Source: Paludibacteraceae bacterium (lineage in GTDB: Bacteria > Bacteroidota > Bacteroidia > Bacteroidales > Paludibacteraceae). From it: 64,000 bases of DNA. The stretch is taken from contig JAFSLP010000109.1 in NCBI GenBank assembly GCA_017448345.1, forward strand, positions 1 to 64,000, in the 5' to 3' direction. The notes under the pieces are model-generated. The model had not been told where the DNA came from, did not search any database, and saw only the letters and a program-made list of their open reading frames with translations. Shown in pieces: positions 17,345-26,440 of the stretch. Every line of letters starts with the position of its first letter. The first letter of the stretch is position 1. The position numbers and the translations under genes are program-made.

Positions 17345-18538
17345 ATGAACATGATTACTCGGTCTCAAAGCAATGATCTCATTGCGCGCTTGCAAGAGCC
17401 TCGCCGCACTATTCAGGTGGTAGCAGGACCGCGCCAAGTCGGTAAGACAACGATGGTCAAACAAGTGCTGCAGCAACTGACAATCCCCTCACGATTCTTT
17501 AATGCCGACGGGGTGGAGCCTGACGACAAAGATTGGATAGCAGCTCGTTGGGATGAGGTACGGGCGTTGATGCATTTTAATCAATACCCGGAGATAGTGC
17601 TCGTCATTGACGAGGTGCACAAAATCAACAATTGGAGCGAACAAGTAAAACGTGAGTGGGACGCAGACACATTCAATGATGTCAATATCAAAGTGGTGTT
17701 GCTTGGATCTTCGCGACTATTGCTAAAAAAAGGATTGACAGAGTCACTCGCCGGAAGGTTTGAGATGCTATCCATGACGCATTGGTCGTTCCAAGAAATG
17801 CAAGAAGCTTTTGGATGGGACATTAACAAATATGTGTATTTCGGAGGGTATCCGGGAAGTGCTCCATATATTAACAATGAGGTGCGTTGGCGCAAATATA
17901 TGCGTGAGTCAATAATTGCTCCGGCTATTGAAAAAGATGTTCTGCAAACGACGTATATTTACAAGCCGGCATTGATGCATCAACTCTTTCATCTCGGTTG
18001 CGCCTATTCCGGAGAGTTGCTTTCGTACAACAAAATGCTCGGATTGTTGCAAGACGCAGGCAACGCTACCACATTGGTCAATTATTTGGAAGTACTCGGT
18101 GAAAGCAAATTGCTGACAGGGCTTCCGAAGTATGTAATGGATGCATCCCGAAAATACAGGACTATTCCCAAACTTCAAGTATTTAATAATGCACTATTAA
18201 CAGCATTGACGGAAGGTATTTCTTTCGAAAAGGTGTTTACGGATTCGCAGTTGTGGGGACGTTGGGTAGAATCAGCCGTGGGATGTTATTTGTTGGATAA
18301 AGCAGATGAGTTGGAGTGTGACTTGTTCTATTGGCGCGAGAATAATGAAGAAGTGGATTTTGTTTTACGCAGAGCAGATAAGGTATTGGCGATTGAGGTT
18401 AAGAGTGGAAAAAGGCAGAGCAATAGTGGATTGAGCACATTCCGCCAAATGTATAATCCGCAACATTCTTTAGTCGTGGGAGGTCAAGCCTTACCATTGG
18501 AAGATTTATTCAAAGGCAATATTGCAAGTCTTTTGTAA
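17345..18538 (+). CDS. ATP-binding protein, AAA_14 with DUF4143
   Basis: 397 aa. The P-loop GPRQVGKTT lies at residues 28-36 and a Walker B-type IVLVIDEVHKI near 82-92. The C-terminal part has FYWRENNEEVDFVLRRADKVLAIEVKSGK, the nuclease-fold-like core typical of DUF4143. It has the same architecture as the 1872 gene but clearly different sequence. The start could be residue 3 (MITRSQ). Low GC for the window suggests transfer. It is expressed alone from its own promoter; function unknown. Confidence 0.9.
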   Translation: MNMITRSQSNDLIARLQEPRRTIQVVAGPRQVGKTTMVKQVLQQLTIPSRFFNADGVEPDDKDWIAARWDEVRALMHFNQYPEIVLVIDEVHKINNWSEQVKREWDADTFNDVNIKVVLLGSSRLLLKKGLTESLAGRFEMLSMTHWSFQEMQEAFGWDINKYVYFGGYPGSAPYINNEVRWRKYMRESIIAPAIEKDVLQTTYIYKPALMHQLFHLGCAYSGELLSYNKMLGLLQDAGNATTLVNYLEVLGESKLLTGLPKYVMDASRKYRTIPKLQVFNNALLTALTEGISFEKVFTDSQLWGRWVESAVGCYLLDKADELECDLFYWRENNEEVDFVLRRADKVLAIEVKSGKRQSNSGLSTFRQMYNPQHSLVVGGQALPLEDLFKGNIASLL

Positions 18539-18540
18539 AA

Positions 18541-18707
18541 TTCCCACCAAAGCTTCCTTTGGGCAAGTGGATGATTTAGCATCCACCAACCGATGACTGT
18601 GAAGCGATTAAGGCGCACCGAGAATGTCCGGTGAACATTCGAAGGAGTAAGTGCGCCGCGCGAGTTCGCAGAGCGAACGTAGAACTCCTTACAACCGAGC
18701 GATGACA
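18541..18707. other. highly structured non-coding segment
   Basis: Several perfect or near-perfect stems are packed together: CCAAAG/CTTTGG (18547-18562), GTGGATG/CATCCAC (18567-18586), GGCGCAC/GTGCGCC (18612-18657), GAATGT/ACATTC (18622-18640), GTTCGC/GCGAAC (18664-18678) and AAGGAGT/ACTCCTT (18642-18690). The last crosses the GGCGCAC stem, so a pseudoknot is possible. Near-direct repeats CAACCGATGAC and CAACCGAGCGATGAC lie at both ends (about 18587 and 18692). No open frame. It could be a structured RNA at the 3' end of the ATPase transcript or a small mobile repeat. Confidence 0.55.
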
Positions 18708-18737
18708 TAGAAAAAAACACACAAAAATGGCATACCT

Positions 18738-18769
18738 CTTGCGTATGTCATTTTTTTGTTGTACCTTTG
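18738..18769 (+). promoter_or_regulatory. orphan promoter, possibly for the surface-protein gene at 19593
   Basis: CTTG (18738-18741), a 20-bp spacer beginning CGTATGTCA, TACCTTTG (18762-18769). The nearest convincing start codon on this strand is 824 bp away, so it drives either a very long leader or a non-coding RNA. Confidence 0.7.
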
Positions 18770-19302
18770 CAGCCGCAAAGGTTGAAAAACCTATACAGCT
18801 GACACCGGCAGCGTAAAAAAAGCGGTGCGTCGCTTACCGACGTAAAACAGAAGGACATAATAAAAAGCGTCTTACGCGCTTTGTTTTGGCGAATAGGAAT
18901 CTGGTAAATTCATTATGATAACCAAAACATTGCAGCACAGAGATGCTCATTAGTGTGTATATGGATGCCATGTACGTATTGTGCGTATAGGTATATACAT
19001 ACGGCGTGGGCTATAGTGTTGCTTGTTCAGTTATCAAGGCAATACCAGAGCCTCTATTCGCGGAACAGCAATATTGCAGTCCCGCTTTTGTTTGTGTATG
19101 TATTTGAATAAACGTAAGCGTGTACAAGTATGGTTGATAAAAAAACAGGCAAGAGGTATGGAAGGGATAGGTAAAGGGTAGGTAACAGTATCGGCAATAA
19201 CTAAAAATCACTAAGAATCACTAAGTATATATAACGTTGAATTTTCGAACACAGCGTTCGAAAAAGTCACATAGTATAAAAAATGACATGACCGTTTTGA
19301 CC
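18770..19302 (+). other. gene-free stretch downstream of an orphan promoter
   Basis: No plausible gene. It contains AGGTA-rich microrepeats, AATCACTAAG tandem copies near 19206-19224 and a perfect hairpin TTTTCGAAC/GTTCGAAAA (19242-19264) flanked by A and T tracts that could act as a terminator on either strand. If transcription from 18762 stops there, the product would be a roughly 490-nt untranslated RNA. Confidence 0.5.
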
Positions 19303-19592
19303 GTTTTGACACTTTCTGTCTTTTTGATAGTCTTTGTACGAGAGCATGTGTCATTTTGTTAGCATGAAGATTGGAACCGCCCGTAAAAACTTACATTTTG
19401 CAAGAAACGGTCAAAAGTGTCAATTAGGTCAGTGCAAAAAATATATAAACGGAGTATGCCGAAGTCTTGTGCAAGAGCGAGTGTAAGTCTCGCTTACACA
19501 ACTCGCCGAAGCCAAGACTGGCGACGTCTGTAACGAAGTGGAGGATGCCGAAAAGCCATAAGTGAGTAGGCACAATTAAAATTATCAAACAC
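19303..19592 (+). repeat. leader repeat, copy A (5' flank of the first surface-protein gene)
   Basis: This flank is nearly identical to 21904-22105 in front of the second surface-protein gene. Its first 120 bp are bounded by inverted ends TTGACACTTT (from about 19307) and AAAGTGTCAA (to about 19423). Copy A also holds an extra stretch of about 88 bp (about 19461-19550) between two ATGCCGAA repeats, with inverted repeats GTCTTG/CAAGAC and CGAGTGTAAG/CTTACAC(AA)CTCG. No reading frame is shared between the two copies. Confidence 0.8.
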
Positions 19593-21833
19593 ATGAAAAA
19601 GTTTTATGTATCATTGCTTCTGTTCCTATTCGGGGCAAGCAGTCTTTTTGCCTCCGAGACAATCGATGGCATCAATTATGAACTAAACACCACCAATCGT
19701 ACAGCAACTGTGGTTTCCGGAAGTTATTCCGGCGCAATTGTCATCCCTGAATCTGTTACTTACAATAACCGGGAATACAAAGTCACAGAGATTGGAGCAA
19801 GTGCTTTTGAACTTAAAACTATCACTTCTGTAAAAATACCTTCTACAATGTCGCATATTGGGAAAAGGGCGTTTGATTGGTGCAGCTCACTTAATTCTGT
19901 AGAGATTTCTGAGGGAGTCAGCTCGCTTACTATAGATGCATCTGCTTTCTATAGGTGCACGGCTTTGAATTCTATTTATCTTCCAAGTGGCGTGACCAGA
20001 ATTGAAGAACAGGCTTTTGCTGATTGCTCATCGTTAGCCTATATTACCCTGTCTGATGGACTGACCTATATAGGCGATTACGCTTTCGGGGCATTGCAAA
20101 AATTGACTTCAATAACGATACCGACCACTGTCACAAGCATGGGAACGGCTGTATTCTATAATTGTCGGCATCTTTCTAAAATAGTATGGAATGCCAAGCA
20201 CTGTTCTGATTTTACTGGTGAAAGAACATCCCCTTTTAGTGTTAGTTCATATTCTGATGGGTGGGATAAAGTATATGATGACATGGCTGGCTACGACGAC
20301 ACTAGTAATAGAACAGAAAACACATGGACGACATCCATTACTTTTGGAGAGAATGTAGAACATATTCCTGCTTACTTATGTGTAAAATTCGTAGGAGAAC
20401 TACGAAACATAATTATTCCTGATAATGTCAAAACCATTGGCGATTATGCATTTTATTGGTGTTTAAATCTCGTATCCGTTAAATTAGGAAATGGACTAAC
20501 TGAAATAGGAAAAGCTGCATTTAACGTTTGCCGTTCATTAAATTCTATTACGATACCTAACAATGTAGAATCTATCAACCATGCAGCTTTTGGACACTGT
20601 TATAGTCTTAACGCAATAACATTAGGAAAAAACATAACTACGATAGGCTCAGAGGCATTTGATCAATGTTCTAATATCACAACTATCAATTCATATGCCG
20701 TCAATCCGCCTGCTATAGAAAGTTCTGTATTCTCGGTAAGCGACCTGAAAGCCATAGACCTGAATGTCCGCGAGAAAGCGCTAGAAGCCTACAAGGCTGC
20801 CAACATCTGGAAAGAGATGAATATTGATTACTTTGCAAACGATATTCGCACCTATTCACTGACTGTAAATTCTGCGGACAAGAGTATGGGAACAACTTCT
20901 CCGAACGGCGAATACGACGAGGAGGAAGAGGTGCTTATCTCTGCAAAGCCCAAAACCGGTTATCAGTTTGACCATTGGAGCGACGGCAGCAAAGAGAACC
21001 CTCATACCGTCACCATAAACGGCAATCTGACCTTTACAGCTTACTTTGCCCCTCTTGCACCCCAATACACCCTTACCGCTACGGCAAACCCGTTGGAAGG
21101 AGTGGCTGTCGGCGGCGGAGCGTATGAGTCCGGCGCACAGGTGACATTAGCTGCTGTGGCTAACGCAGGCTATCATTTCACCCAATGGGCGGACGGCAAC
21201 ACATCCAATCCCCGTCAAGTAACCGTGGCGGCAGACGGCGTATATACCGCCCAGTTTGAGAAAGACGCTGTCATCCAACGCTACACCCTGACAACCTCGT
21301 CCACCAACGCTGCACAAGGCACCGCTTATGGGCAAGGTACCTACGAAGCAGGCACGCAGATTGCAGTCTTTGCTGTCGCCAATGACGGTTATCATTTCAC
21401 GCAGTGGCATGACGGCAACACTGACAACCCGCGTATGGTGACAGTGGCAGCGGACGCCATGTATTTTGCGAACTTTGCACAAGACCCTGTGGCTCCGACT
21501 TTGTATGAACTGAGTGTTTCTTCGGAAAGTCCTGCAAAAGGATGGACGACAGAAGGTTGCGCGTACGAAATGGGCGCACAAGTGATGATTTATGCGCACC
21601 CGGCAGCAGGCTTTGAGTTCAGCCAGTGGAGTGACGGAAACACCGATAACCCGCGTTTCATTACGATGACAGGAGAGGTAAATCTGACTGCACAGTTTGT
21701 TGTCAAGACAACGACCAACGTCAGCGGCGCAAACGTCTCTGCCGCTCCGGCACATAAGATTCTCCGCGACGGACAAGTGTATATCGAGCGTAACGGCAAG
21801 ACCTATACCGTAACCGGCGCAGAGGTCAAGTAA
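19593..21833 (+). CDS. BspA-like leucine-rich-repeat surface protein with InlB-type B-repeats
   Basis: 746 aa. After a signal peptide (MKKFYVSLLLFLFGASSLFA), residues about 50-375 are BspA-type leucine-rich repeats (AFADCSSLAYITLSDGLTYI and similar). Four tandem beta domains of about 70 residues follow (about 420-703), each with GYHFTQWADGNTSNPRQVTV-like sequence, the divergent InlB B-repeat type. The protein ends in a 24-residue motif (ILRDGQVYIERNGKTYTVTG core) shared with the next gene. Expected role: cell-surface or secreted binding protein. Lower GC than the housekeeping genes. The promoter may be the one at 18762 or lie within the repeated leader. Confidence 0.88.
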   Translation: MKKFYVSLLLFLFGASSLFASETIDGINYELNTTNRTATVVSGSYSGAIVIPESVTYNNREYKVTEIGASAFELKTITSVKIPSTMSHIGKRAFDWCSSLNSVEISEGVSSLTIDASAFYRCTALNSIYLPSGVTRIEEQAFADCSSLAYITLSDGLTYIGDYAFGALQKLTSITIPTTVTSMGTAVFYNCRHLSKIVWNAKHCSDFTGERTSPFSVSSYSDGWDKVYDDMAGYDDTSNRTENTWTTSITFGENVEHIPAYLCVKFVGELRNIIIPDNVKTIGDYAFYWCLNLVSVKLGNGLTEIGKAAFNVCRSLNSITIPNNVESINHAAFGHCYSLNAITLGKNITTIGSEAFDQCSNITTINSYAVNPPAIESSVFSVSDLKAIDLNVREKALEAYKAANIWKEMNIDYFANDIRTYSLTVNSADKSMGTTSPNGEYDEEEEVLISAKPKTGYQFDHWSDGSKENPHTVTINGNLTFTAYFAPLAPQYTLTATANPLEGVAVGGGAYESGAQVTLAAVANAGYHFTQWADGNTSNPRQVTVAADGVYTAQFEKDAVIQRYTLTTSSTNAAQGTAYGQGTYEAGTQIAVFAVANDGYHFTQWHDGNTDNPRMVTVAADAMYFANFAQDPVAPTLYELSVSSESPAKGWTTEGCAYEMGAQVMIYAHPAAGFEFSQWSDGNTDNPRFITMTGEVNLTAQFVVKTTTNVSGANVSAAPAHKILRDGQVYIERNGKTYTVTGAEVK

Positions 21834-22105
21834 AAACACCCCTCCCCCCTCTGTAAGGGGGATTCGCTAAAGGAATAGCAACCCTATACGACAAGCAGGT
21901 GAGCGTTTTGACACTTTCTGTCTTTTTGATAGTCTTTGTACGAGTGCATGTGTCATTTTGTTAGCATGAAGATTGGAACCGCCCGTAAAAACTTACATTT
22001 TGTAAGAAACTGTCAAAAGTGTCAATAATGACAGTGCAAAAAATATATAAACGGAGTATGCCGAAAAGCCATAAGTGAGTAGGCGTGACTAAAATTATCA
22101 AACAA
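21834..22105 (+). repeat. 3' flank of the first cassette plus leader repeat, copy B
   Basis: The first part (21836-21907) repeats the 3' flank found at 25565-25637, including a CCCCCT/AAGGGGG hairpin and CAAGCAGGTGAGCG. At about 21903 it switches directly into the leader repeat described at 19303, lacking the 88-bp insertion of copy A. The junction falls at GCGTTTT, shared by the terminator loop and the leader start, which is how a tandem-duplication breakpoint would look. Confidence 0.8.
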
Positions 22106-25100
22106 ATGAAAAAGTTATTTACATTTTTCCTTGCGCTACTAACCAGCGTAGGAACTATCTTCGCCGCAAGTGGCACTTGTGGCGACAACCTCACATGGAA
22201 TTTAACGGATGGTGTTTTGACCATCAGCGGAACAGGAGCAATGACGGATTACACCCGAGAAGTTTACTATGGTAATACTAATACACCATGGTTTGCCCAT
22301 TGTAACTCCATTGAAACCGTCATCATCGAAGATGGTATAACAAGCATTGGAAGCTATGCTTTCGCTTGGTGCAGCAAGATAACCTCAGTAAGCATTCCAA
22401 ATAGCGTTACAAACATAGGAGGCAGTGCTTTCAATGGTTGTTATAGCCTGACCTCTTTGACTATCCCTAATAGCGTCACAGACATTGGATATGAGGCTTT
22501 TTATAGTTGCACAAATTTGACATCCATCACAATTCCAAATAGCGTCACAAGCATTGGTAAAGACGCATTCTCTCTTTGCCACGAGTTGACTTCTGTGGAA
22601 TGGAATGCAAAGAATTGTGTTTCAAAAATTTCTGCTTTCAACGACATAAGTAGCCATATCACATCCTTTGTCTTTGGAGATGAGGTGGAGTCCATTCCTG
22701 ACTACCTTTGTTACGGAATGGACAAACTGACCTCTATAACGATTCCAAACAGCGTCAAAAGTATTGGCGAAGGGGCATTCTCTGGTTGCCGTAGTTTGAC
22801 CTCTGTAATCCTTCCCGATGGTGCCACAAGCATTGGAAGTAGTGCTTTCCGAGATTGCACCAATTTGACCTCTATAGCCATCCCCAACAGCGTCACAAGC
22901 ATTGGAAGTGGTGCTTTCGATGGTTGTAACAGTTTGACCTCTGTGGAATGGAATGCAAGGTATTGTGTTTCGAGTATTACTGCTTTCAACGACATAAGTA
23001 GCCAAATCACATCCTTTGTCTTTGGAGATGAAGTAGAATCCATTCCTGACTTCCTTTGTTACAAGATGAATAAACTAACCTCAGTAACGATACCAAATAG
23101 CGTCACATATATAGGAAGTTATGCTTTCAATGGTTGCAGCGGTATAACCTCTATAACCATCCCCAGTAGCGTCTCATATATTGGAGGTTATGTTTTTTGT
23201 ACTTCCAATGGATGCAGTCTGACCTCAGTGACATTAAACTCCGATGCTATTGTTGGTACATCTTATACATCCTTAGCAATAGGTTATATATTTGGTCCGC
23301 AAGTAACAGAATATATTATCGGTGACGATGTCACCAGCATTGGAGACAATGCTTTCAATGGTTGCAGCAGTTTGACCTCTGTGACAATTGGCAACAGCGT
23401 CACAAGCATTGGAAATAGTGCCTTCGAAGATTGCACCGGTTTGACCTCTGTGACGATTCCAAACAGCGTCACGAACATTGGAGATGAAGCTTTCCATGGT
23501 TGTAACAGTTTGACCTCTGTGACAATTCCCAATAGCGTCACAAGCATTGGAAATAGTGCTTTCGACAATTGTACCAGTCTGACCTCTGTGACAATTCCCA
23601 ATAGCGTCACAAGCATTGGGGACTGGGGGGCTTTCGACAATTGCAACAGTCTAACCTCGGTGACACTAAACTCCAATGCTATTGTTGGCAAATCTTATGC
23701 AGAATATTCATCAATAGGTCACATGTTCGGCTCGCAAGTTATAGAATATATTATCGGTGACGATGTCACAAGCATTGGAAACAATGCTTTCAAGAATTGC
23801 AGCAATCTTGCTTCTTTGACGATTGGTAACAGCGTCACAAGCATTGGAAATAGTGCCTTCGAAGATTGCACCGGTTTGACCTCTGTTATCCTTCCTAATA
23901 GCGTCACCAGCATTGGAGATGGGGTCTTCTCTGGTTGCACAGGATTGACTTCTCCTGTGTATAATACACATGTTTTTGCTTTTATGCCAGCATCTTATTC
24001 AGGTGCATACACTATTCCTGTTGGTATTGAAGTAATAGCAAATGCTGCTTTCTATGGTTGCACAAATTTGACATCCATCACTATTCCTAATAGCGTCACA
24101 AGCATTGGAAGAGACGCTTTCTCTGGTTGCAGCAGTTTGACCTCTGTGACAATTCCCAATAGCGTCACAAGCATTGGAAGTAGCACTTTCTCTGGTTGCA
24201 GCAGTTTGACATCTGTGACGATTCCCAATAGTGTCACAAGCATTGGATATAGTGCTTTCTCCGGTTGCAGCAGTTTGACATCTGTAACTATGCCAAACAG
24301 CGTCACCAGCATTGGAAGTCATGCTTTCTCTGGTTGCAGCAGTTTGACCTCTGTAACGATTCCAAATAGCGTCACAAAAATTGGAAGTCAGGCTTTCATG
24401 GAATGCAGCAGTTTGACCTCAGTAAGGATACCCAACAGCGTCACAAGTATTGATCCCTCTATATTCTTATTCTGTTCTAATTTAAAAACTATTGATATAG
24501 ATGCAGATAATCCTAACTATAGCTCAGTGGACGGAATATTATATAACAAAGATAAAACAACTCTTATTCTATGTCCCGGAGGGAAACAAGATGCTTCTGC
24601 TATTCCTAATAGCGTCACCAGCATTGGAGTGGGAGCATTCTATGGTTGCAGCAGTTTGACCTCTGTGACCATGTCTAATACTGTCGCAAGCATTGGGCAT
24701 GGGGCTTTCATTATGTGTAGCAGTCTGACCTCTGTAGCTATTCCTAATAGTGTCACAAGCATTGGAGAGATGGCTTTCTATCTTTGCAGTAGCTTAACCT
24801 CCACGACGATTCCCAATAAAATTGATACTATTAGCTATGGTGCATTTTATGGTTGTGAAAACTTGAAAAAAGTTATTATAGGCGAAAATGTCAAATCCAT
24901 AGAACAAGAAGCTTTCGCGGGTTGCAAACGTATCACAGACATAGTATGCTATGCAAAAGAGATTCCTGAAGTACAAGAAGATGCTTTCCTTGAGGTATCC
25001 CGCAAAGCATACTTGTGGGTGCCTATGGAAACCAAACGAGACTACGAAGTAGATGTTTTTTGGGGTGAGTTTGATGTAAAAGCGCTATCTGCAAACACAG

Positions 25101-25564
25101 TCAGCGCAGACAACTTGGTCATTACTCCGTCCGAGACTTCCGCTGACATTGTTTGGCCGGCTGTGACCGGGGCGGCAACCTATGAACTGGTCATCAAAGA
25201 CAAAAACGGGAATGTGGTATGTACGTTAGTCTTCAATGCCAATGGCCAGTTAGCCTCGATTGCTTTCTCTGCTCCGGCACGCGGTGACGCACCGCAGCAG
25301 ACGCAAGGTTCTGGTTTCTCGTTTACCGTCACAGGTCTGAACAGTGGCAGCAGTTATAATCTAACTATGGCTTCAAAGGACGAGAAGGGCAATACCATTG
25401 ACGAAAAACATTTGTCTTTCAGCACGACCAGTAATAGTCCGGAAGCTATTAACACAGTAGAAGCCTCAATGCTTGGAGGCTCCACTAAGATTCTCCGCGG
25501 CGGACAAGTGTATATCGAACGAAACGGAAAAATATATACCATAACCGGTGCAGAGGTCAGGTAA
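22106..25564 (+). CDS. large BspA-family leucine-rich-repeat surface protein
   Basis: 1152 aa from the ATG at 22106, which starts a signal peptide (MKKLFTFFLALLTSVGTIFA); seven in-frame codons upstream are not needed. Most of residues 60-990 are 23-residue leucine-rich repeats of TSVTIPNSVTSIGSSAFSGC type, encoded by 69-bp units so similar that gain and loss by recombination is likely. A short non-LRR stretch with ADNPNYSSVDGILYNKDKT interrupts them. Residues about 1010-1110 resemble a fibronectin-type domain, and the C terminus repeats the ILRGGQVYIERNGKIYTITG motif of the previous protein. Predicted secreted or surface adhesin. Confidence 0.9.
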   Translation: MKKLFTFFLALLTSVGTIFAASGTCGDNLTWNLTDGVLTISGTGAMTDYTREVYYGNTNTPWFAHCNSIETVIIEDGITSIGSYAFAWCSKITSVSIPNSVTNIGGSAFNGCYSLTSLTIPNSVTDIGYEAFYSCTNLTSITIPNSVTSIGKDAFSLCHELTSVEWNAKNCVSKISAFNDISSHITSFVFGDEVESIPDYLCYGMDKLTSITIPNSVKSIGEGAFSGCRSLTSVILPDGATSIGSSAFRDCTNLTSIAIPNSVTSIGSGAFDGCNSLTSVEWNARYCVSSITAFNDISSQITSFVFGDEVESIPDFLCYKMNKLTSVTIPNSVTYIGSYAFNGCSGITSITIPSSVSYIGGYVFCTSNGCSLTSVTLNSDAIVGTSYTSLAIGYIFGPQVTEYIIGDDVTSIGDNAFNGCSSLTSVTIGNSVTSIGNSAFEDCTGLTSVTIPNSVTNIGDEAFHGCNSLTSVTIPNSVTSIGNSAFDNCTSLTSVTIPNSVTSIGDWGAFDNCNSLTSVTLNSNAIVGKSYAEYSSIGHMFGSQVIEYIIGDDVTSIGNNAFKNCSNLASLTIGNSVTSIGNSAFEDCTGLTSVILPNSVTSIGDGVFSGCTGLTSPVYNTHVFAFMPASYSGAYTIPVGIEVIANAAFYGCTNLTSITIPNSVTSIGRDAFSGCSSLTSVTIPNSVTSIGSSTFSGCSSLTSVTIPNSVTSIGYSAFSGCSSLTSVTMPNSVTSIGSHAFSGCSSLTSVTIPNSVTKIGSQAFMECSSLTSVRIPNSVTSIDPSIFLFCSNLKTIDIDADNPNYSSVDGILYNKDKTTLILCPGGKQDASAIPNSVTSIGVGAFYGCSSLTSVTMSNTVASIGHGAFIMCSSLTSVAIPNSVTSIGEMAFYLCSSLTSTTIPNKIDTISYGAFYGCENLKKVIIGENVKSIEQEAFAGCKRITDIVCYAKEIPEVQEDAFLEVSRKAYLWVPMETKRDYEVDVFWGEFDVKALSANTVSADNLVITPSETSADIVWPAVTGAATYELVIKDKNGNVVCTLVFNANGQLASIAFSAPARGDAPQQTQGSGFSFTVTGLNSGSSYNLTMASKDEKGNTIDEKHLSFSTTSNSPEAINTVEASMLGGSTKILRGGQVYIERNGKIYTITGAEVR

Positions 25565-26410
25565 AGACACCCCCTCCCCCTCTGTAAGGGGGATTCGCTA
25601 AAGGAATAGCAACCCTATACGACAAGCAGGTGAGCGTTTTTCGCCCACCTGCTGTTGTCTTCTGTTGTATTCAAAAGATAGGTGCGTCTAAGGGGCAAGT
25701 AATAGGCAAGTAAGGGTTAAGTAAGGGTTAACTCGTACTCATTTTTGAAAACCCTGCATTTTAGCACTTTCCCCCATGCCCTAAAAGCGCAGAGAAATTA
25801 AACATTATTACATAGGTATCGCATAGGTGTTGCATACGACTCGCATAGGTGACGCTTACGTTTCCGAAAAAGAACATTTAATGACTATGTAATGACTTCC
25901 TAATACCTTCCTGATACCCTCCTCCTGAAATACTATTCCGATACCATTGCGTAACCACTACACAGGGTGCTTGGCGAATTGGTTCTTTTTCGAAAAAAAC
26001 ATATAAAACCCCTTCGCTGTTTGCAGCCCTGCGGGCTAACGTATCTTTGGCTGTCTGTGTGTCTTGGTATGCAAGCATCCCAGCCCCGCAACCATCCAAA
26101 CATACACCTCTACGAGCTTGCAAACACCAAAGGAAATAAACCCGCAAAACAATTATTAATAAGTCAAAAATTACCGAAAATTAAAGAAAATTATTAAAAA
26201 CGGCTAATTATACTAATTTATAATTAGCTCAATTAGCACAATTCGCCGTTATAAATGTTCAAAGCTAAATTTTTGGATAATTTTGGATAATTTTTGACCG
26301 ATAAAAAAGAATATGTTTTTTATGTTTATGTCCTCTTGGTGGACGGTACTCCGAAGGAGTGTGGGATATAACTACTCATATTTGAGTACTTAAATGACCA
26401 AATGGTAAAT
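25565..26410. other. gene-free region with repeats after the surface-protein pair
   Basis: No credible gene; two short frames near 25878-26197 have no start context or homology signal. It holds the 3' flank repeat, a terminator-like hairpin at 25625-25653, GGCAAGTAAGGGTTAAGTAA microrepeats (25695-25730) and GCATAGGTGTTGCATACGAC-like tandem units (25812-25855). The right half (26140-26310) is very AT-rich, with TTTTGGATAATTTTGGATAA repeats. Confidence 0.65.
25625..25653 (+). terminator. hairpin terminator candidate after the second surface-protein gene
   Basis: AGCAGGTGAGCG pairs with CGCCCACCTGCT (one mismatch) around a T5 loop. There is no clear T tract after it. The first cassette keeps only the left arm. 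Confidence 0.5.
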
Positions 26411-26411
26411 A

Positions 26412-26437
26412 AAAACGACCTTCGCAGAGGTCGTTTT
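26412..26437 (-). terminator. terminator of cysS
   Basis: A perfect 10-bp stem AAAACGACCT/AGGTCGTTTT with a 6-nt loop begins 4 bp past the cysS stop and ends in a T run on the minus strand. Confidence 0.85.
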
Positions 26438-26440
26438 TTG

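Noticed and set aside
18484..18720. 78-codon minus-strand frame
   Set aside because: Overlaps the end of the ATPase gene and the stem-loop region; its apparent coding comes from inverted repeats.
22106..24830. Regular repeats resembling a CRISPR array
   Set aside because: The 69-bp period is exactly 23 codons of a continuous leucine-rich-repeat frame; there are no unique spacers and no cas genes.
25878..26197. Two short overlapping frames in the gap before cysS
   Set aside because: No promoter with correct spacing, no protein-like composition; a TATCTTTG at 26041 has only an 18-bp spacer.
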